The position numbers were made by a program, and so were the translations under genes. DNA of 35,631 nucleotides from Gammaproteobacteria bacterium (GTDB lineage Bacteria; Pseudomonadota; Gammaproteobacteria; Legionellales; Legionellaceae). Each line of letters starts with the position of its first letter. Position 1 is the first letter of the stretch. The notes under the pieces are model-generated. The model saw nothing but the letters and a program-made list of their open reading frames with translations. It was not told the origin of the DNA and did no database searches. This document shows, piece by piece, positions 1-8,211 of this stretch. The stretch is taken from the NCBI GenBank assembly GCA_030147635.1, contig JASBUZ010000006.1, positions 1-35,631 on the forward strand. Reading direction: 5' to 3'.

Positions 1-141
1 GTTTAAGAAAGGACAATTCAACATATGGATGTATGGCAATCGAACCGAAGCTTCATTTATCAATGAGCAATTTGGGTTATACAGCTGACGTGTGCCCAAA
101 ATCTATGGTTTCGCATCTTCGAAATTATTTGCAACGGAGCC
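1..141 (+). mobile_element. 3' end of an IS6-family insertion sequence (left boundary)
   Basis: These 141 bases are the exact reverse complement of 35491-35631. They hold the C-terminus of a transposase reading out of a gene that lies beyond the window, then about 50 non-coding bases, and end in a terminal repeat that reads GGCTCCGTTGCAAA on the opposite strand. That repeat closely resembles the IS26 end GGCACTGTTGCAAA, which is known for the IS6 family. The element boundary is at 141/142, where it cuts into the C-terminal part of the repeat-protein gene. The rest of the element is outside the window. Confidence 0.82.
2..88 (+). pseudogene. IS6-family transposase, C-terminal fragment cut by the window edge
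   Basis: The frame from base 2 encodes 28 residues beginning FKKGQFNIWMYGNR and stops at TGA 86-88. The pattern KGQ, then an aromatic-Y-G stretch, then a final F near the C-terminus matches the end of IS26-type DDE transposases. The catalytic domain lies outside the window, so activity cannot be judged; the gene may be intact in the replicon. The identical fragment occurs in inverted orientation at the right end. Confidence 0.72.
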
Positions 142-949
142 AACAATAGCTCCTGCTTGGTGAGGGGCCTTGTTCGGAAGAGTCCTCACAAGGGAGCTCC
201 TCCACAAGCTCTGGAAAAAAGCTCTTGAGTGTTTTGTAAGATGCACCGCCTGGGTTGCGTTGCGCTCTAGCTTTCAATACTTTTACAACCTGCTCCTCTC
301 TAGTATTATTGCGTGTAAAAATTGAAGCACTGGCATTAAACGTACCGGCTTCTGATACATAATATACTTTTAAATGAGTAATTTTCGGGTCTGGTTGATT
401 TGATACTTGTAGTGGCGTTGGTGCTGGTGCAGCTTGTTTAGATGCAGAAGCTCGGGCTCGTACAGTTTGTTTAGGTGCAGAATAAGTGTAAGAGGTATTC
501 CAAGTAGGGTTCATAACCCCTGTTGTAAGAGGCTCACTTCTTGAAGTACCAACTCTCCGTCCTTCACTATTACAATAAGTGGTATTATAAGTAGTACTAT
601 AAGTGAAGTTCACAGATGGATTAAGAGGCTCACTTCTTGAAGTACCAACTTTCCGTCCTTCACTATTATAATAAGTGGTATTCCAAGTAGGGTACCTAAG
701 CCCTGTTGTGAACGGCTCACTTCTTGAAGTACCAACTTTCCTTCCTTCGCTATTATAATAAGTGGTATTCCATGTAGTATTATGAGTGGGGTTCGCAGAT
801 GGGTTGAGAGGCTTACTTGTTGAAGTACCAACTTTCCGTCCTTCACTATTATAATAAGTGGTATTCCAGGTAGAGTTTAAAACCCCTGTTGTAAGAGGCT
901 CACTTTTTGAAGTGCTACTATTAAAAAAAAATAACGTACCGTATTTCAT
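125..949 (-). CDS. Tandem-repeat protein of unknown function, 3' end truncated by IS6
   Basis: I do not recognise this protein. Its N-terminal half is five imperfect repeats of 29 or 32 residues built on a core like NTTYYNSEGRKVGTSRSEP, rich in Thr, Ser, Asn and Tyr. An Ala/Pro/Lys linker follows, then a charged region of about 90 residues. The reading frame crosses the IS6 boundary: the last codons (WLRCK) and the stop at 125-127 come from the IS6 terminal repeat, so the native C-terminus is lost. The start is uncertain. ATG at 949 gives about 274 residues, and the frame stays open to a TTG at 1012; neither has a clear ribosome site. A run of nine T bases in the coding sense just after the start is a possible slippage site. 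The repeats could form a surface or adhesive beta structure, but that is a guess. Confidence 0.5.
   Translation of the reverse strand: MKYGTLFFFNSSTSKSEPLTTGVLNSTWNTTYYNSEGRKVGTSTSKPLNPSANPTHNTTWNTTYYNSEGRKVGTSRSEPFTTGLRYPTWNTTYYNSEGRKVGTSRSEPLNPSVNFTYSTTYNTTYCNSEGRRVGTSRSEPLTTGVMNPTWNTSYTYSAPKQTVRARASASKQAAPAPTPLQVSNQPDPKITHLKVYYVSEAGTFNASASIFTRNNTREEQVVKVLKARAQRNPGGASYKTLKSFFPELVEELPCEDSSEQGPSPSRSYCWLRCK
541..906 (-). repeat. Two-level tandem repeat inside the repeat-protein gene
   Basis: The motif ttgaagt recurs at 541, 637, 724, 820 and 907. The spacings are 96, 87, 96 and 87 bases, so a 183-base higher-order unit (32 plus 29 codons) occurs twice in tandem, 541-723 and 724-906. All periods are multiples of three, so the reading frame is kept. 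This points to a relatively recent tandem duplication of a two-repeat block. Confidence 0.85.
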
Positions 950-1094
950 ATCGTATTTTAGCCATATTCTTAACTCAAGGATATTGTAACTCCAGATAAG
1001 GATGCTTATCAAGATATTTTATGACCAAATCGTCTGATTTTTAAATATGTGTTGAACTTATGAGTTGAATCTAAGTTAGAAAGATTCTTTAGTA

Positions 1095-1775
1095 TCAAAT
1101 TTGAACTTCAATGCTAAAATATTCTATGAGATCTACTCTCTCATCTTCATCAATTTTAGGCGCTATTTCATGCCATGCTTTTAAAAACTTTTCTGGTTGA
1201 GCAGTAAAGATATCCTTCAAAAAGGCACGCCTATCGCTAGCATTAAAATGATCAAATAAGGTTTCCATCATGTGAACCATTTGTCTTGGTGTCATATGAT
1301 CATATGTTTTAGCTTCAATTTTTTCTAACAACTCTTTGTCTGAATATAATCTTTGTAGTTCTGGCATTATTACGGTTTCTTCATGAAATTGATGCAATAA
1401 ATTAAGACCTTCAAATTGTTGAAACAATAGATAGAAATGATGGCCAAGCTCTACTCTCTCATCTGAAATTGTGGTTCCCAAGGTATTTTCAAGTAAATCA
1501 TTTAGTCTCTTAAATATCGATTCATGTTTAGCATGATCTGTTTCAATTCTTTCAAATACAGAAGAGCCCTTATCTCTCAGTAGCTGGTGTATAGATCTGT
1601 CTTCATGCTCCGCATGCCCATGTATTAAAGCCTTAATTTCTGAGAGTTGTTTTTTAATATGTGATACTGTTTTCTCTGTTCTAAAGTCAGCTTTAGCAAC
1701 TTCTCTAGAAAAACTTGATAGGACAAATGAAACGAACTTATGTTCTCGATATAACCTATATCTTGCAGTGGTCAT
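1095..1775 (-). CDS. Hemerythrin-like domain protein
   Basis: The 226-residue soluble protein is mostly helical. It shows the spaced histidine/acid pattern of hemerythrin-like four-helix bundles: HGHAEHED around residue 52, HAKHE around residue 81, and HQFHEETVIMPEL around residue 128. Such domains bind a di-iron centre and are used for oxygen, NO or redox sensing or for iron handling. The C-terminal 70 residues, with the segment TPRQMVHMMETLFDHFN, are extra helices seen in some longer members. The ATG has an AAGG ribosome site about five bases upstream. The gene stands alone on the minus strand with about 110 bases to the next gene. Family membership is fairly clear; the ligand and role are not shown. 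Confidence 0.72.
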   Translation of the reverse strand: MTTARYRLYREHKFVSFVLSSFSREVAKADFRTEKTVSHIKKQLSEIKALIHGHAEHEDRSIHQLLRDKGSSVFERIETDHAKHESIFKRLNDLLENTLGTTISDERVELGHHFYLLFQQFEGLNLLHQFHEETVIMPELQRLYSDKELLEKIEAKTYDHMTPRQMVHMMETLFDHFNASDRRAFLKDIFTAQPEKFLKAWHEIAPKIDEDERVDLIEYFSIEVQI

Positions 1776-1884
1776 AATACCTTTCCACAGTTAGCAGTGT
1801 AGTAAACCGTAAGGCTCGATAAAGAGGCAAGTAAAATACAAGCTTCTTTAAGTCCTTTGGCTGGAAGTATTTGGTTTAAAATAT

Positions 1885-2808
1885 TTAGTTAATTTTTTTC
1901 TTGAGGTCTTTAACTTGTGGAAGCGGAAGTTTAGTAACTTTCGCCACAAAACTAGGATCAGATCCGTCTTCTAACAAGCTTCTAGCTATTTCTAGTGCTT
2001 TCTCTCGCTGTCCTTCTTCTCTTAACTGTTCTGCTAGGGTCATAATATCCCCTCCAACTTCATGCGAAATATTGTCATTAATTAGTTCGAAAAATTGTTC
2101 TTTACTTTTTATTTCACCTCTTTCAAGAAAGTATTGTAACACAATTTCAACAAAGCTACGTCCGTCTTGTTTATCAAGGGTGGCTAATAGATTCGCTATA
2201 TTCTTAATGTGTGGTAACACATCACGAGCAAAAATATGCTTAAGAGCAAACTCAACGACGCCTGACCAGGCATGTTCTTTTAATTGCTCGTCCTCAATTT
2301 CAACCAAATCAATTAGCTGAAACGGTTTTAAAAAATACTGATCAACAAGAGCCTTGGGTGCGTCCACCAAGTTATGAATATCTGTTGTATGCCTATAAGG
2401 AGTTTTGCCGTGATAAATGACCATTGGATAAATAAGGGGAAGTTTTTTATCTTTTCCTTTAAGTATTTTCTTATGTTTCTCCAGATGGTCATCGAGGATA
2501 TTGCAGGTATACTTCAATATTCTAAATGGCATGAGCTCATCTGGCTTGCTTTGATGCTCGACTAATAGGTAAAGAAAAGCCTCTTTTCTATCAATGGTTG
2601 TTTTAAAAAGTACATCGACAGCTGATTCTTTCCTTACATCATTAATGAAAGATCGTGGCTGCAATACCAAATTATCAAAATTAACTTTTCTAGCTAAGTC
2701 TTTGGGTAAGTGCTTTCTCAGAAAATCAAGCGCTACCCTTTTGTCAGCCATGGCTGTGCGAAAGAATTGGTCGTGAGGATTGGGTATGGTGACATCATTT
2801 TTTTTCAT
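1885..2808 (-). CDS. Rpn/YhgA-family PD-(D/E)XK nuclease
   Basis: This 307-residue protein has the layout of the Rpn (recombination-promoting nuclease, formerly transposase_31/YhgA) family. It has an N-terminal NPHDQFFR motif at residues 10-17 and a helical segment. The nuclease core follows, with D65 in the DVLFK strand and E84/Q86 in LLVEHQS, matching the D...E-x-Q arrangement of PD-(D/E)XK enzymes. The C-terminal half is helical, with a charged end of the kind that varies between copies. Family members cut DNA and promote recA-independent recombination. The length is normal and the catalytic residues are present, so it may be active. It is divergent from the phosphatase pseudogene, whose remnant starts immediately upstream. 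Confidence 0.85.
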   Translation of the reverse strand: MKKNDVTIPNPHDQFFRTAMADKRVALDFLRKHLPKDLARKVNFDNLVLQPRSFINDVRKESAVDVLFKTTIDRKEAFLYLLVEHQSKPDELMPFRILKYTCNILDDHLEKHKKILKGKDKKLPLIYPMVIYHGKTPYRHTTDIHNLVDAPKALVDQYFLKPFQLIDLVEIEDEQLKEHAWSGVVEFALKHIFARDVLPHIKNIANLLATLDKQDGRSFVEIVLQYFLERGEIKSKEQFFELINDNISHEVGGDIMTLAEQLREEGQREKALEIARSLLEDGSDPSFVAKVTKLPLPQVKDLKKKIN

Positions 2809-2820
2809 GGCAAATCAAGG

Positions 2821-3384
2821 ATTCCTATATTGGTATTTATGTCACAACACGCAACCAAAAAAATGAGTGCGCTTGGTCAGAAGGGCTAAATAAGGTTAAA
2901 AAATATCTTCGCATCATTATAAAACAAAACAATGAGAATAGCAGTACCTTCCACACCTTTCGACTTGGTCATCACTTCCTCAGCATTACGCGCCAAGCAA
3001 ACAGCACAAACCATTATGGATACACTCAATATATCACTGCCTACGATAGAACTCGATCAACTTTACCAACCCGAAGCACCTTCAGACCGCACCCATGTTA
3101 ATTTATTACTTGAAACACTAGGCTCTAAACCATTAAGCACGTACATCAGTCATGATAAATACCAAGCGTGGAAAAGGTATACCCATGAAGCTTACAATGC
3201 CTTAGAAAATGCAATAGATAAAAATGCTCAACGGATCCTGGTTATAGCGCACGGCAATATTATCAACGCGGTCGGATTGCAACTCAATCCTTCAGCTACT
3301 CATTTACTTGAGATCTATTTTCACTATTGTGAAGGATTTGAAATTCACCACAAGCAATTGACCATTTTGCAAAATCCTTTGTGA
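2821..3384 (+). pseudogene. Histidine phosphatase (SixA/phosphoglycerate-mutase type), broken by two stops
   Basis: From 2932 an open frame of 150 residues encodes a histidine-phosphatase body. It contains FDLVITSSALRAKQTAQTI (the 'SpalRa.qTA' signature) and VIAHGNIINAVG, carrying the second catalytic His. The family's N-terminal catalytic RHG block is missing from this frame. It can be traced upstream in the same frame: ILVFMSQHATKK (2827-2862), then SALGQK, then TAA at 2887, a further stretch, and a second TAA at 2920. The gene was therefore once longer. It has lost its reading frame and the Arg of the RHG motif, and its 5' end abuts the nuclease gene start. Any product starting at 2932 would lack the phosphohistidine site and should be inactive. 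Confidence 0.7.
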
Positions 3385-3411
3385 ATTTTTCTCTACTTTA
3401 CGTTATCTCAC

Positions 3412-3427
3412 CCAGTATTTTTACTGG
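3412..3427 (+). terminator. Small stem-loop downstream of the phosphatase pseudogene
   Basis: CCAGTA and TACTGG form a 6-bp stem around a TTTT loop. It lies 28 bases after the stop and before the next gene. No strong T run follows, so termination here would be weak. Confidence 0.3.
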
Positions 3428-3481
3428 TGTCTTAAGCATTTAAATTGGTGCTACAATAATCGTTTTAATGTCGTGTATATC

Positions 3482-4183
3482 ATGTCAAAGGACAATAAAG
3501 GTAAAACGGTTATTTTCATTACAGGCGCATCTTCTGGATTGGGTGCTGAACTGGCACATTTGTTTTCAGAAGAACATTATACCGTTGCGCTGTGCGCTAG
3601 GAATATAGAAGAAATAAATGCGCGTAACTTGCCGAATGTCCATTGCTTTAAAGCAGATGTCAGTGACTTTCATGCCATACAAAAAGCCATTACAGAAACA
3701 GAAAATAACATCGGTCCCATTGACTGCATGATTAATAATGCAGGATTTGGTAAACATGGTGCATTTACTGATATTACACATGAAGATCATGCACAAACAA
3801 TTGATATCAATTTTAAGGGAACTGTCAATTGTATCGAGACCATTCTACCTTACATGCAAGCAAGAAAACGTGGCACCATCATCAATCTAGGATCACTGGC
3901 TGATAGACTCCCTCGCCCAGATCTTGCCGTCTATGCAGCAAGCAAAGCTGCTATTAAAAGTCTAAGTGAATCTCTGCGAATGGCGAATGCAAAATTTGGA
4001 ATTCGTGTATGCCATATATCTCCAGCAAAAATAAAAACACCCATGTTAGTTGACTCAAACTTATGTGATAAACACCTAATTCAAGTTGAAGAAATGGCAA
4101 AAATGGTGCTATGGATTTACCAACAACCCCATCACATCTGTGTCCGTGATATTGTCATAGCGCCAACTTATTATGAAGCATAA
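3482..4183 (+). CDS. Short-chain dehydrogenase/reductase
   Basis: A classical SDR of about 233 residues. It has TGASSGLG near the N-terminus (NAD(P)-binding loop), NNAGFG around residue 88, a catalytic Ser in LGSLADRLPRP and YAASK (Tyr/Lys pair) around residue 151. It uses NAD(P)(H) to oxidise or reduce an unknown alcohol or carbonyl substrate in the cytoplasm. The ATG at 3482 is preferred to a GTG three codons earlier; neither has a strong ribosome site. The 3' end overlaps the MFS gene by 11 bases, so the two are probably cotranscribed and coupled. The C-terminus is short and lacks an extended substrate lid. Confidence 0.85.
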   Translation: MSKDNKGKTVIFITGASSGLGAELAHLFSEEHYTVALCARNIEEINARNLPNVHCFKADVSDFHAIQKAITETENNIGPIDCMINNAGFGKHGAFTDITHEDHAQTIDINFKGTVNCIETILPYMQARKRGTIINLGSLADRLPRPDLAVYAASKAAIKSLSESLRMANAKFGIRVCHISPAKIKTPMLVDSNLCDKHLIQVEEMAKMVLWIYQQPHHICVRDIVIAPTYYEA

Positions 4184-5432
4184 TCTTTTACAAGAAGAAA
4201 AAAGTCGTCTTATTGTTATTTTACTCATCACGTTCATTGGGTTTGTTGGTGCATCCATTGCCTATCCCATTTTGCCTCCCCTGTTTCTAGAAACTCATCA
4301 CCACACAATTATTTCCCCTGAATGGAGCATGGGTACTAAACGATTGCTTTTGGGCCTTACATTGGCACTTTTTTCACTGGGTCAATTTATTGGCTCACCC
4401 ATCCTTGGAAAACATGCTGACTTGTATGGTAGAAAAAAAGTGCTTATTGTCAGCTTAATCGCTAGCACCATCGGTTATGTACTTACCGCCATAGCCTTAA
4501 AAACAAATTGCTTTTGGTTATTATTATTTAGCCGATTCTGGACGGGTTTAATGGAAGGCACTTTTTCTATTGTGCGCGCCATTGCAGCTGAGTTTACACA
4601 AATCGGCAAATTTATCAGTTTTGGTCGAATCAACACCATGGCTGCCATAGGATTCATTGCAGGGCCTCTGCTTGGGGGATTTTTTTCAAATGATCAAATA
4701 GTCCCGTGGTTCTCCTATGCCCTACCCTTTACCTTTGCAGCACTTGCATCAATTCTCGCTCTTGTCTTAGCCTATAAAAAACTGCCTTCTTACCAGAAGC
4801 AGCACGCACATCAAAGCACGCCTATCTGGCGACAACTCAACATTGTTCGACAATTTAAGCTGCTTTTTTTAAATCATCCAAAGCTTAAACATCTGCTAAT
4901 TATCAGCACTATTTTTACATTCTCCGTAGATATTTTTTATGAATTTGGCCCTGTATTTTTGGCAGGAAAATGGCTCATGTCACCGGCACAAATTTCGATT
5001 TATAACGTCGTACTTTCTATCACACTGGCGCTTGGTGCTTCCATCATCCCTCACTATTTATCAAAACGTGCATCCATTAAAACGATTCTTGTGTCTGCCA
5101 TGACAACCACAGCACTTATATTTGGCTGCATGGTGATATTTCAATACCCCACCCCAATGCTTTTATTCTTTGCATGTGCAGGTTTGAGCATCACAAGCGT
5201 AACCACAACCATCACTATTCATATTTCCAACACAGCGCATCCAAGCATTCAAGGTGAAGTCATGGGTGCTCAAGTCAGCCTACGTACTTTAGGCGAAGCA
5301 CTAATATGCCTAGTAGGCGGATTTATGATTATTGTCTCTCTTATTTCCCCTATTATATTAAGTTGTCTTTCTGCACTGACAGCGGCAAGCTTATGCTTTT
5401 ATTATTTAAGGCCAAAAAGCAGCGTTATTTGA
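4173..5432 (+). CDS. MFS transporter, drug:H+ antiporter-like
   Basis: This 419-residue polytopic membrane protein has about 12 predicted helices. It begins with a cytoplasmic tail and the helix IVILLITFIGFVGASIAY. The loop 2-3 motif GKHADLYGRKK is the MFS motif A (GxxADxxGRRK). A long hydrophilic central loop near residues 200-225 separates the halves. The layout fits DHA1-type efflux pumps, although the substrate is not visible. It overlaps the upstream SDR gene, and an ABC-F ATPase follows about 110 bases later, which makes an export/resistance grouping plausible. This is inference; sugar or metabolite export is equally compatible. Confidence 0.82.
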   Translation: MKHNLLQEEKSRLIVILLITFIGFVGASIAYPILPPLFLETHHHTIISPEWSMGTKRLLLGLTLALFSLGQFIGSPILGKHADLYGRKKVLIVSLIASTIGYVLTAIALKTNCFWLLLFSRFWTGLMEGTFSIVRAIAAEFTQIGKFISFGRINTMAAIGFIAGPLLGGFFSNDQIVPWFSYALPFTFAALASILALVLAYKKLPSYQKQHAHQSTPIWRQLNIVRQFKLLFLNHPKLKHLLIISTIFTFSVDIFYEFGPVFLAGKWLMSPAQISIYNVVLSITLALGASIIPHYLSKRASIKTILVSAMTTTALIFGCMVIFQYPTPMLLFFACAGLSITSVTTTITIHISNTAHPSIQGEVMGAQVSLRTLGEALICLVGGFMIIVSLISPIILSCLSALTAASLCFYYLRPKSSVI

Positions 5433-5489
5433 CTTTTTCTGATTAATTACAGTACAATTAATTATCTCATTTTTCCGGAGTAAACGCCG

Positions 5490-5501
5490 ATGCGTAAATA
5501 A
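5490..5501 (+). promoter_or_regulatory. Possible three-codon leader ORF (Met-Arg-Lys) upstream of the ABC-F gene
   Basis: CCGGAG at 5475-5480 is a credible ribosome site and is followed nine bases later by ATG CGT AAA TAA. The ABC-F start lies 46 bases further on with its own GGAG. Several antibiotic-resistance ABC-F genes are controlled by short leader ORFs and attenuation, so this layout is suggestive, but nothing here proves it. Confidence 0.3.
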
Positions 5502-5546
5502 ATCTTCATTGTTGTTTTGTTCTTACAACTGTTTTGGAGATTTATT

Positions 5547-7148
5547 ATGACTCATATACCGCGTTTAATTACTCATCAGCTTTCATACACAATACCGAAC
5601 ACAACCGTTCAATTCGATGATTTAAATTTATCATTCGAAAAGCGACGCTACGGACTTATCGGGGATAATGGCGTTGGAAAGACAACTCTTTTACAACTAT
5701 TGGTTGGACATTTAAAACCCCACACAGGTCACGTGCTTTTGAGTGGGACAGCGACTTATTGCCCTCAATTTATAGAAGACTCGCAACAACATTTATCCAT
5801 CATTGAAATGCTTGGCATTCAAGGAAAATGGCATGCTCTACAGCGCTTAAAAGAAGGGAAAATGCGTGATGGTGACCTCGAAGTCATTGGGGATGATTGG
5901 GGGTTAGCAACAGAAGTTGAGATACTTTTTCAGCGTTTAGAGCTTCCTATATCGCACCTCAATGAGCACTTTAATGCTTTAAGCGGTGGACAAAAAACAA
6001 AAATCTTACTTGCTAAATCTATTCTAGCATCGAGTGACTTCATTTTACTTGATGAACCAACTAACAATTTAGACAGTGCATCAAAACAATTATTAATTGA
6101 GTGGATGAATCATAGCCGCCATGGATTTATTATGGTGAGCCATGACCGGGGCCTTTTAAACAATATGGATGAAATCATCGAAATCACAACAAAAGGCGTA
6201 AACATTTTTGGTGGCAACTACGATTTCTATGAAGCACAAAAAAAACTACTTCAAGAAGGCTTAAAACATGATATTGCTTCAGCAGAAAAAAAACTCAAGC
6301 AATTTGAATCCTCTATCCAAGAAACGCGTGAAAAACATCAGCAACGACAAAAAAAAGGCAAATTACTGCGCAAGAAAAGTAAAATTGACAAATTAACTGC
6401 AAACAGCATGCAAGGTCGCAGCGAGAAAACCCAGTCAAGAAATAGCAGCCTTAGCAAACAACGCACTGAACAGGCAAAAGAAACCCTAAAAACAGCCAAA
6501 GCTCAGCTTGAAATAAAAACCTCAATACATGCCGACCTTTTAGCAACACATGTCCCAAACCAAAAAAATGTATTGACTATAGACAACTTGCAATTTTCCT
6601 ACACGAATCAAATCCCCCTCTTTAAAAATTTTAATTTAACCATCACAGGCCCGGAACGCATAGCTTTAATTGGGAATAATGGATGTGGAAAATCTACACT
6701 GATTCGATTAATTCGTGGCCTTATCGCACCCGTGAAAGGGAAAATAGCGTGCCACGTAAAACTGGTGCGTGTTTTAGATCAACAATGCGATTTTCTTATC
6801 CCTTCACTAAATTTAGTCGAAAATTTTCAAGAATTAAACCCAAATATCACTATACAAGATGCATACGCCGCCCTTGCATCAATGCAATTTCGCAATACAG
6901 ATGCTGAGAAAAAAGTGGTACATCTCAGTGGTGGAGAGCGGATTAGAGCAGGACTCGCCATTAGCTTACTTTCAAAAATACCACCTCAACTGATTATTCT
7001 TGATGAACCCACCAATCATCTTGATTTACGATCGATCGAAGCCATCGAAGCCGCACTATCCGCCTATCAAGGCGCTATGATTGTTATTTCACATGACAAC
7101 GATTTTCTAAATAATATTCATATTACAAAGAGGGTGTGCCTAACATAA
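5547..7148 (+). CDS. ABC-F family ATPase (ribosome-associated, two nucleotide-binding domains)
   Basis: A protein of about 533 residues with two ATP-binding cassettes and no membrane segments, as in the ABC-F family. NBD1 has Walker A GDNGVGKTT, signature LSGGQ and Walker B ILLDEPTNNLD. A charged, Lys/Gln-rich linker of about 80 residues follows. NBD2 has GNNGCGKST, LSGGERIRAG and LDEPTNHLD. ABC-F proteins bind the ribosomal E site; some rescue stalled ribosomes, others displace antibiotics. The linker is moderately long, so it could be either. The start at 5547 is chosen because GGAG lies 9 bases upstream; an earlier in-frame start at 5517 lacks one. The protein ends shortly after the NBD2 His loop, with almost no C-terminal extension. 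Confidence 0.9.
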   Translation: MTHIPRLITHQLSYTIPNTTVQFDDLNLSFEKRRYGLIGDNGVGKTTLLQLLVGHLKPHTGHVLLSGTATYCPQFIEDSQQHLSIIEMLGIQGKWHALQRLKEGKMRDGDLEVIGDDWGLATEVEILFQRLELPISHLNEHFNALSGGQKTKILLAKSILASSDFILLDEPTNNLDSASKQLLIEWMNHSRHGFIMVSHDRGLLNNMDEIIEITTKGVNIFGGNYDFYEAQKKLLQEGLKHDIASAEKKLKQFESSIQETREKHQQRQKKGKLLRKKSKIDKLTANSMQGRSEKTQSRNSSLSKQRTEQAKETLKTAKAQLEIKTSIHADLLATHVPNQKNVLTIDNLQFSYTNQIPLFKNFNLTITGPERIALIGNNGCGKSTLIRLIRGLIAPVKGKIACHVKLVRVLDQQCDFLIPSLNLVENFQELNPNITIQDAYAALASMQFRNTDAEKKVVHLSGGERIRAGLAISLLSKIPPQLIILDEPTNHLDLRSIEAIEAALSAYQGAMIVISHDNDFLNNIHITKRVCLT

Positions 7149-7252
7149 TTAGAGCTGCTCAAAAACCAGCCTAAAAAATTCTTAAATGATTCAACAACAT
7201 TTCGGAAAGAAATAGTATAATTTAACCAAAAATACGCGATAGGATTAAATAC

Positions 7253-7591
7253 ATGAGCACATTACCACACTGCCCCGAGTGTCATTCAGAATACACGTAT
7301 GAAGATAGTGGATTTTTTATATGCCCCGAATGCGCACATGAATGGACTCAAAATGAAACCGCAGAACCTCATGAAACTCATGTAGTTAAAGATGCAAACG
7401 GTAACGTGTTACACGACGGAGATACCATCACCGTCATAAAAGATTTGCCTGTCAAAGGTTCTTCCTTGGTTGTAAAGGTTGGCACAAAGGTCAAAAATAT
7501 TCGATTGGTTGAAGGAGATCATGATATTGACTGCAAAATTGATGGTATCGGCGCCATGAAATTAAAATCTCAATTTGTAAAAAAAGCTTGA
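7253..7591 (+). CDS. phnA: PhnA/YjdM zinc-ribbon protein
   Basis: This 112-residue protein matches the PhnA (YjdM) family almost throughout. The N-terminal zinc ribbon has CPEC at about 8-11 and CPEC at about 25-28. The family core follows, with [40 protein letters not shown] and a C-terminal LKSQFVKK. Despite the old name 'alkylphosphonate utilisation', the protein is not part of the C-P lyase pathway and its function is unsettled. Its stop TGA overlaps the next gene's ATG (TGATG at 7589-7593), so translation of the two is probably coupled. PhnA and Maf are usually chromosomal, so finding them here is unusual. Confidence 0.93.
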   Translation: MSTLPHCPECHSEYTYEDSGFFICPECAHEWTQNETAEPHETHVVKDANGNVLHDGDTITVIKDLPVKGSSLVVKVGTKVKNIRLVEGDHDIDCKIDGIGAMKLKSQFVKKA

Positions 7592-8211
7592 TGGCTTCGA
7601 CGCATATGAAAATTTATTTGGCCTCAAAAAGCCCAAGGCGCAAAGAGTTACTTGAACAAATGGGAGTGCCTTTTGAAGTATTATCCGTTGATACACCTGA
7701 AATTGTGCAACCCGATGAAACACCTGAAGCGTATTCTCACCGGGTAACCCAAGAAAAGTTACACGATGCATGGCAAAAAATCGTAGATGGCCACTTGCCT
7801 CTCATGCCTGTTTTATGTGCTGACACAGAAGTTGTCCTAAACGATACCATTCTGGGCAAACCTCATAATGAGGATGATGCATTTAACATGCTAAAACAAT
7901 ATGCCAATCAAACACATCGCGTTATCACGAGTGTCGGATTGATTTATAGTGATTATCAATCCATTCAAATGGATACCACATGGGTTACTTTTTCAAACAT
8001 GACCGATGCAGAAATTAGACACTATCTATCTAGTGGCAATTATAAGGACAAGTCTGGCAGTTATGGGATCCAAAGCTATATTGGACAATTTATTTCGCGC
8101 ATTGACGGTTGTTTCTATTCTGTCATGGGACTACCCCTCAATACCGTTAGAGAAATGCTGAATGAATTCAATACGCATAGGCTTACCTCGGGAGACAACC
8201 AAACATCATGA
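7591..8211 (+). CDS. maf: Maf-family nucleotide pyrophosphatase
   Basis: Maf/YhdE-like proteins hydrolyse dTTP, UTP or modified nucleoside triphosphates to monophosphates, acting in house-cleaning and division control. The roughly 206-residue product shows the family motifs in order: LASKSPRRKELL near the N-terminus, CADTEVVL with LGKP in the middle, and DKSGSYGIQ near residue 150. The C-terminal helix has MGLPLNTVREML, also typical. I place the start at the ATG fused to the phnA stop; an ATG at 7606, directly before KIYLASKSP, is an alternative. It overlaps the following GNAT gene by four bases (ATGA). Length is normal. Confidence 0.9.
   Translation: MASTHMKIYLASKSPRRKELLEQMGVPFEVLSVDTPEIVQPDETPEAYSHRVTQEKLHDAWQKIVDGHLPLMPVLCADTEVVLNDTILGKPHNEDDAFNMLKQYANQTHRVITSVGLIYSDYQSIQMDTTWVTFSNMTDAEIRHYLSSGNYKDKSGSYGIQSYIGQFISRIDGCFYSVMGLPLNTVREMLNEFNTHRLTSGDNQTS

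Noticed and set aside
541-920. CRISPR-like array of regular repeats
   Set aside because: The spacing alternates 96 and 87 bases, both multiples of three, and the repeats lie within one open reading frame. There are no short conserved repeats with unique spacers and no cas genes.
1901-2776. Three plus-strand frames antisense to the Rpn gene
   Set aside because: Their translations are Ser/Cys-rich shadows of a well-supported minus-strand nuclease gene.
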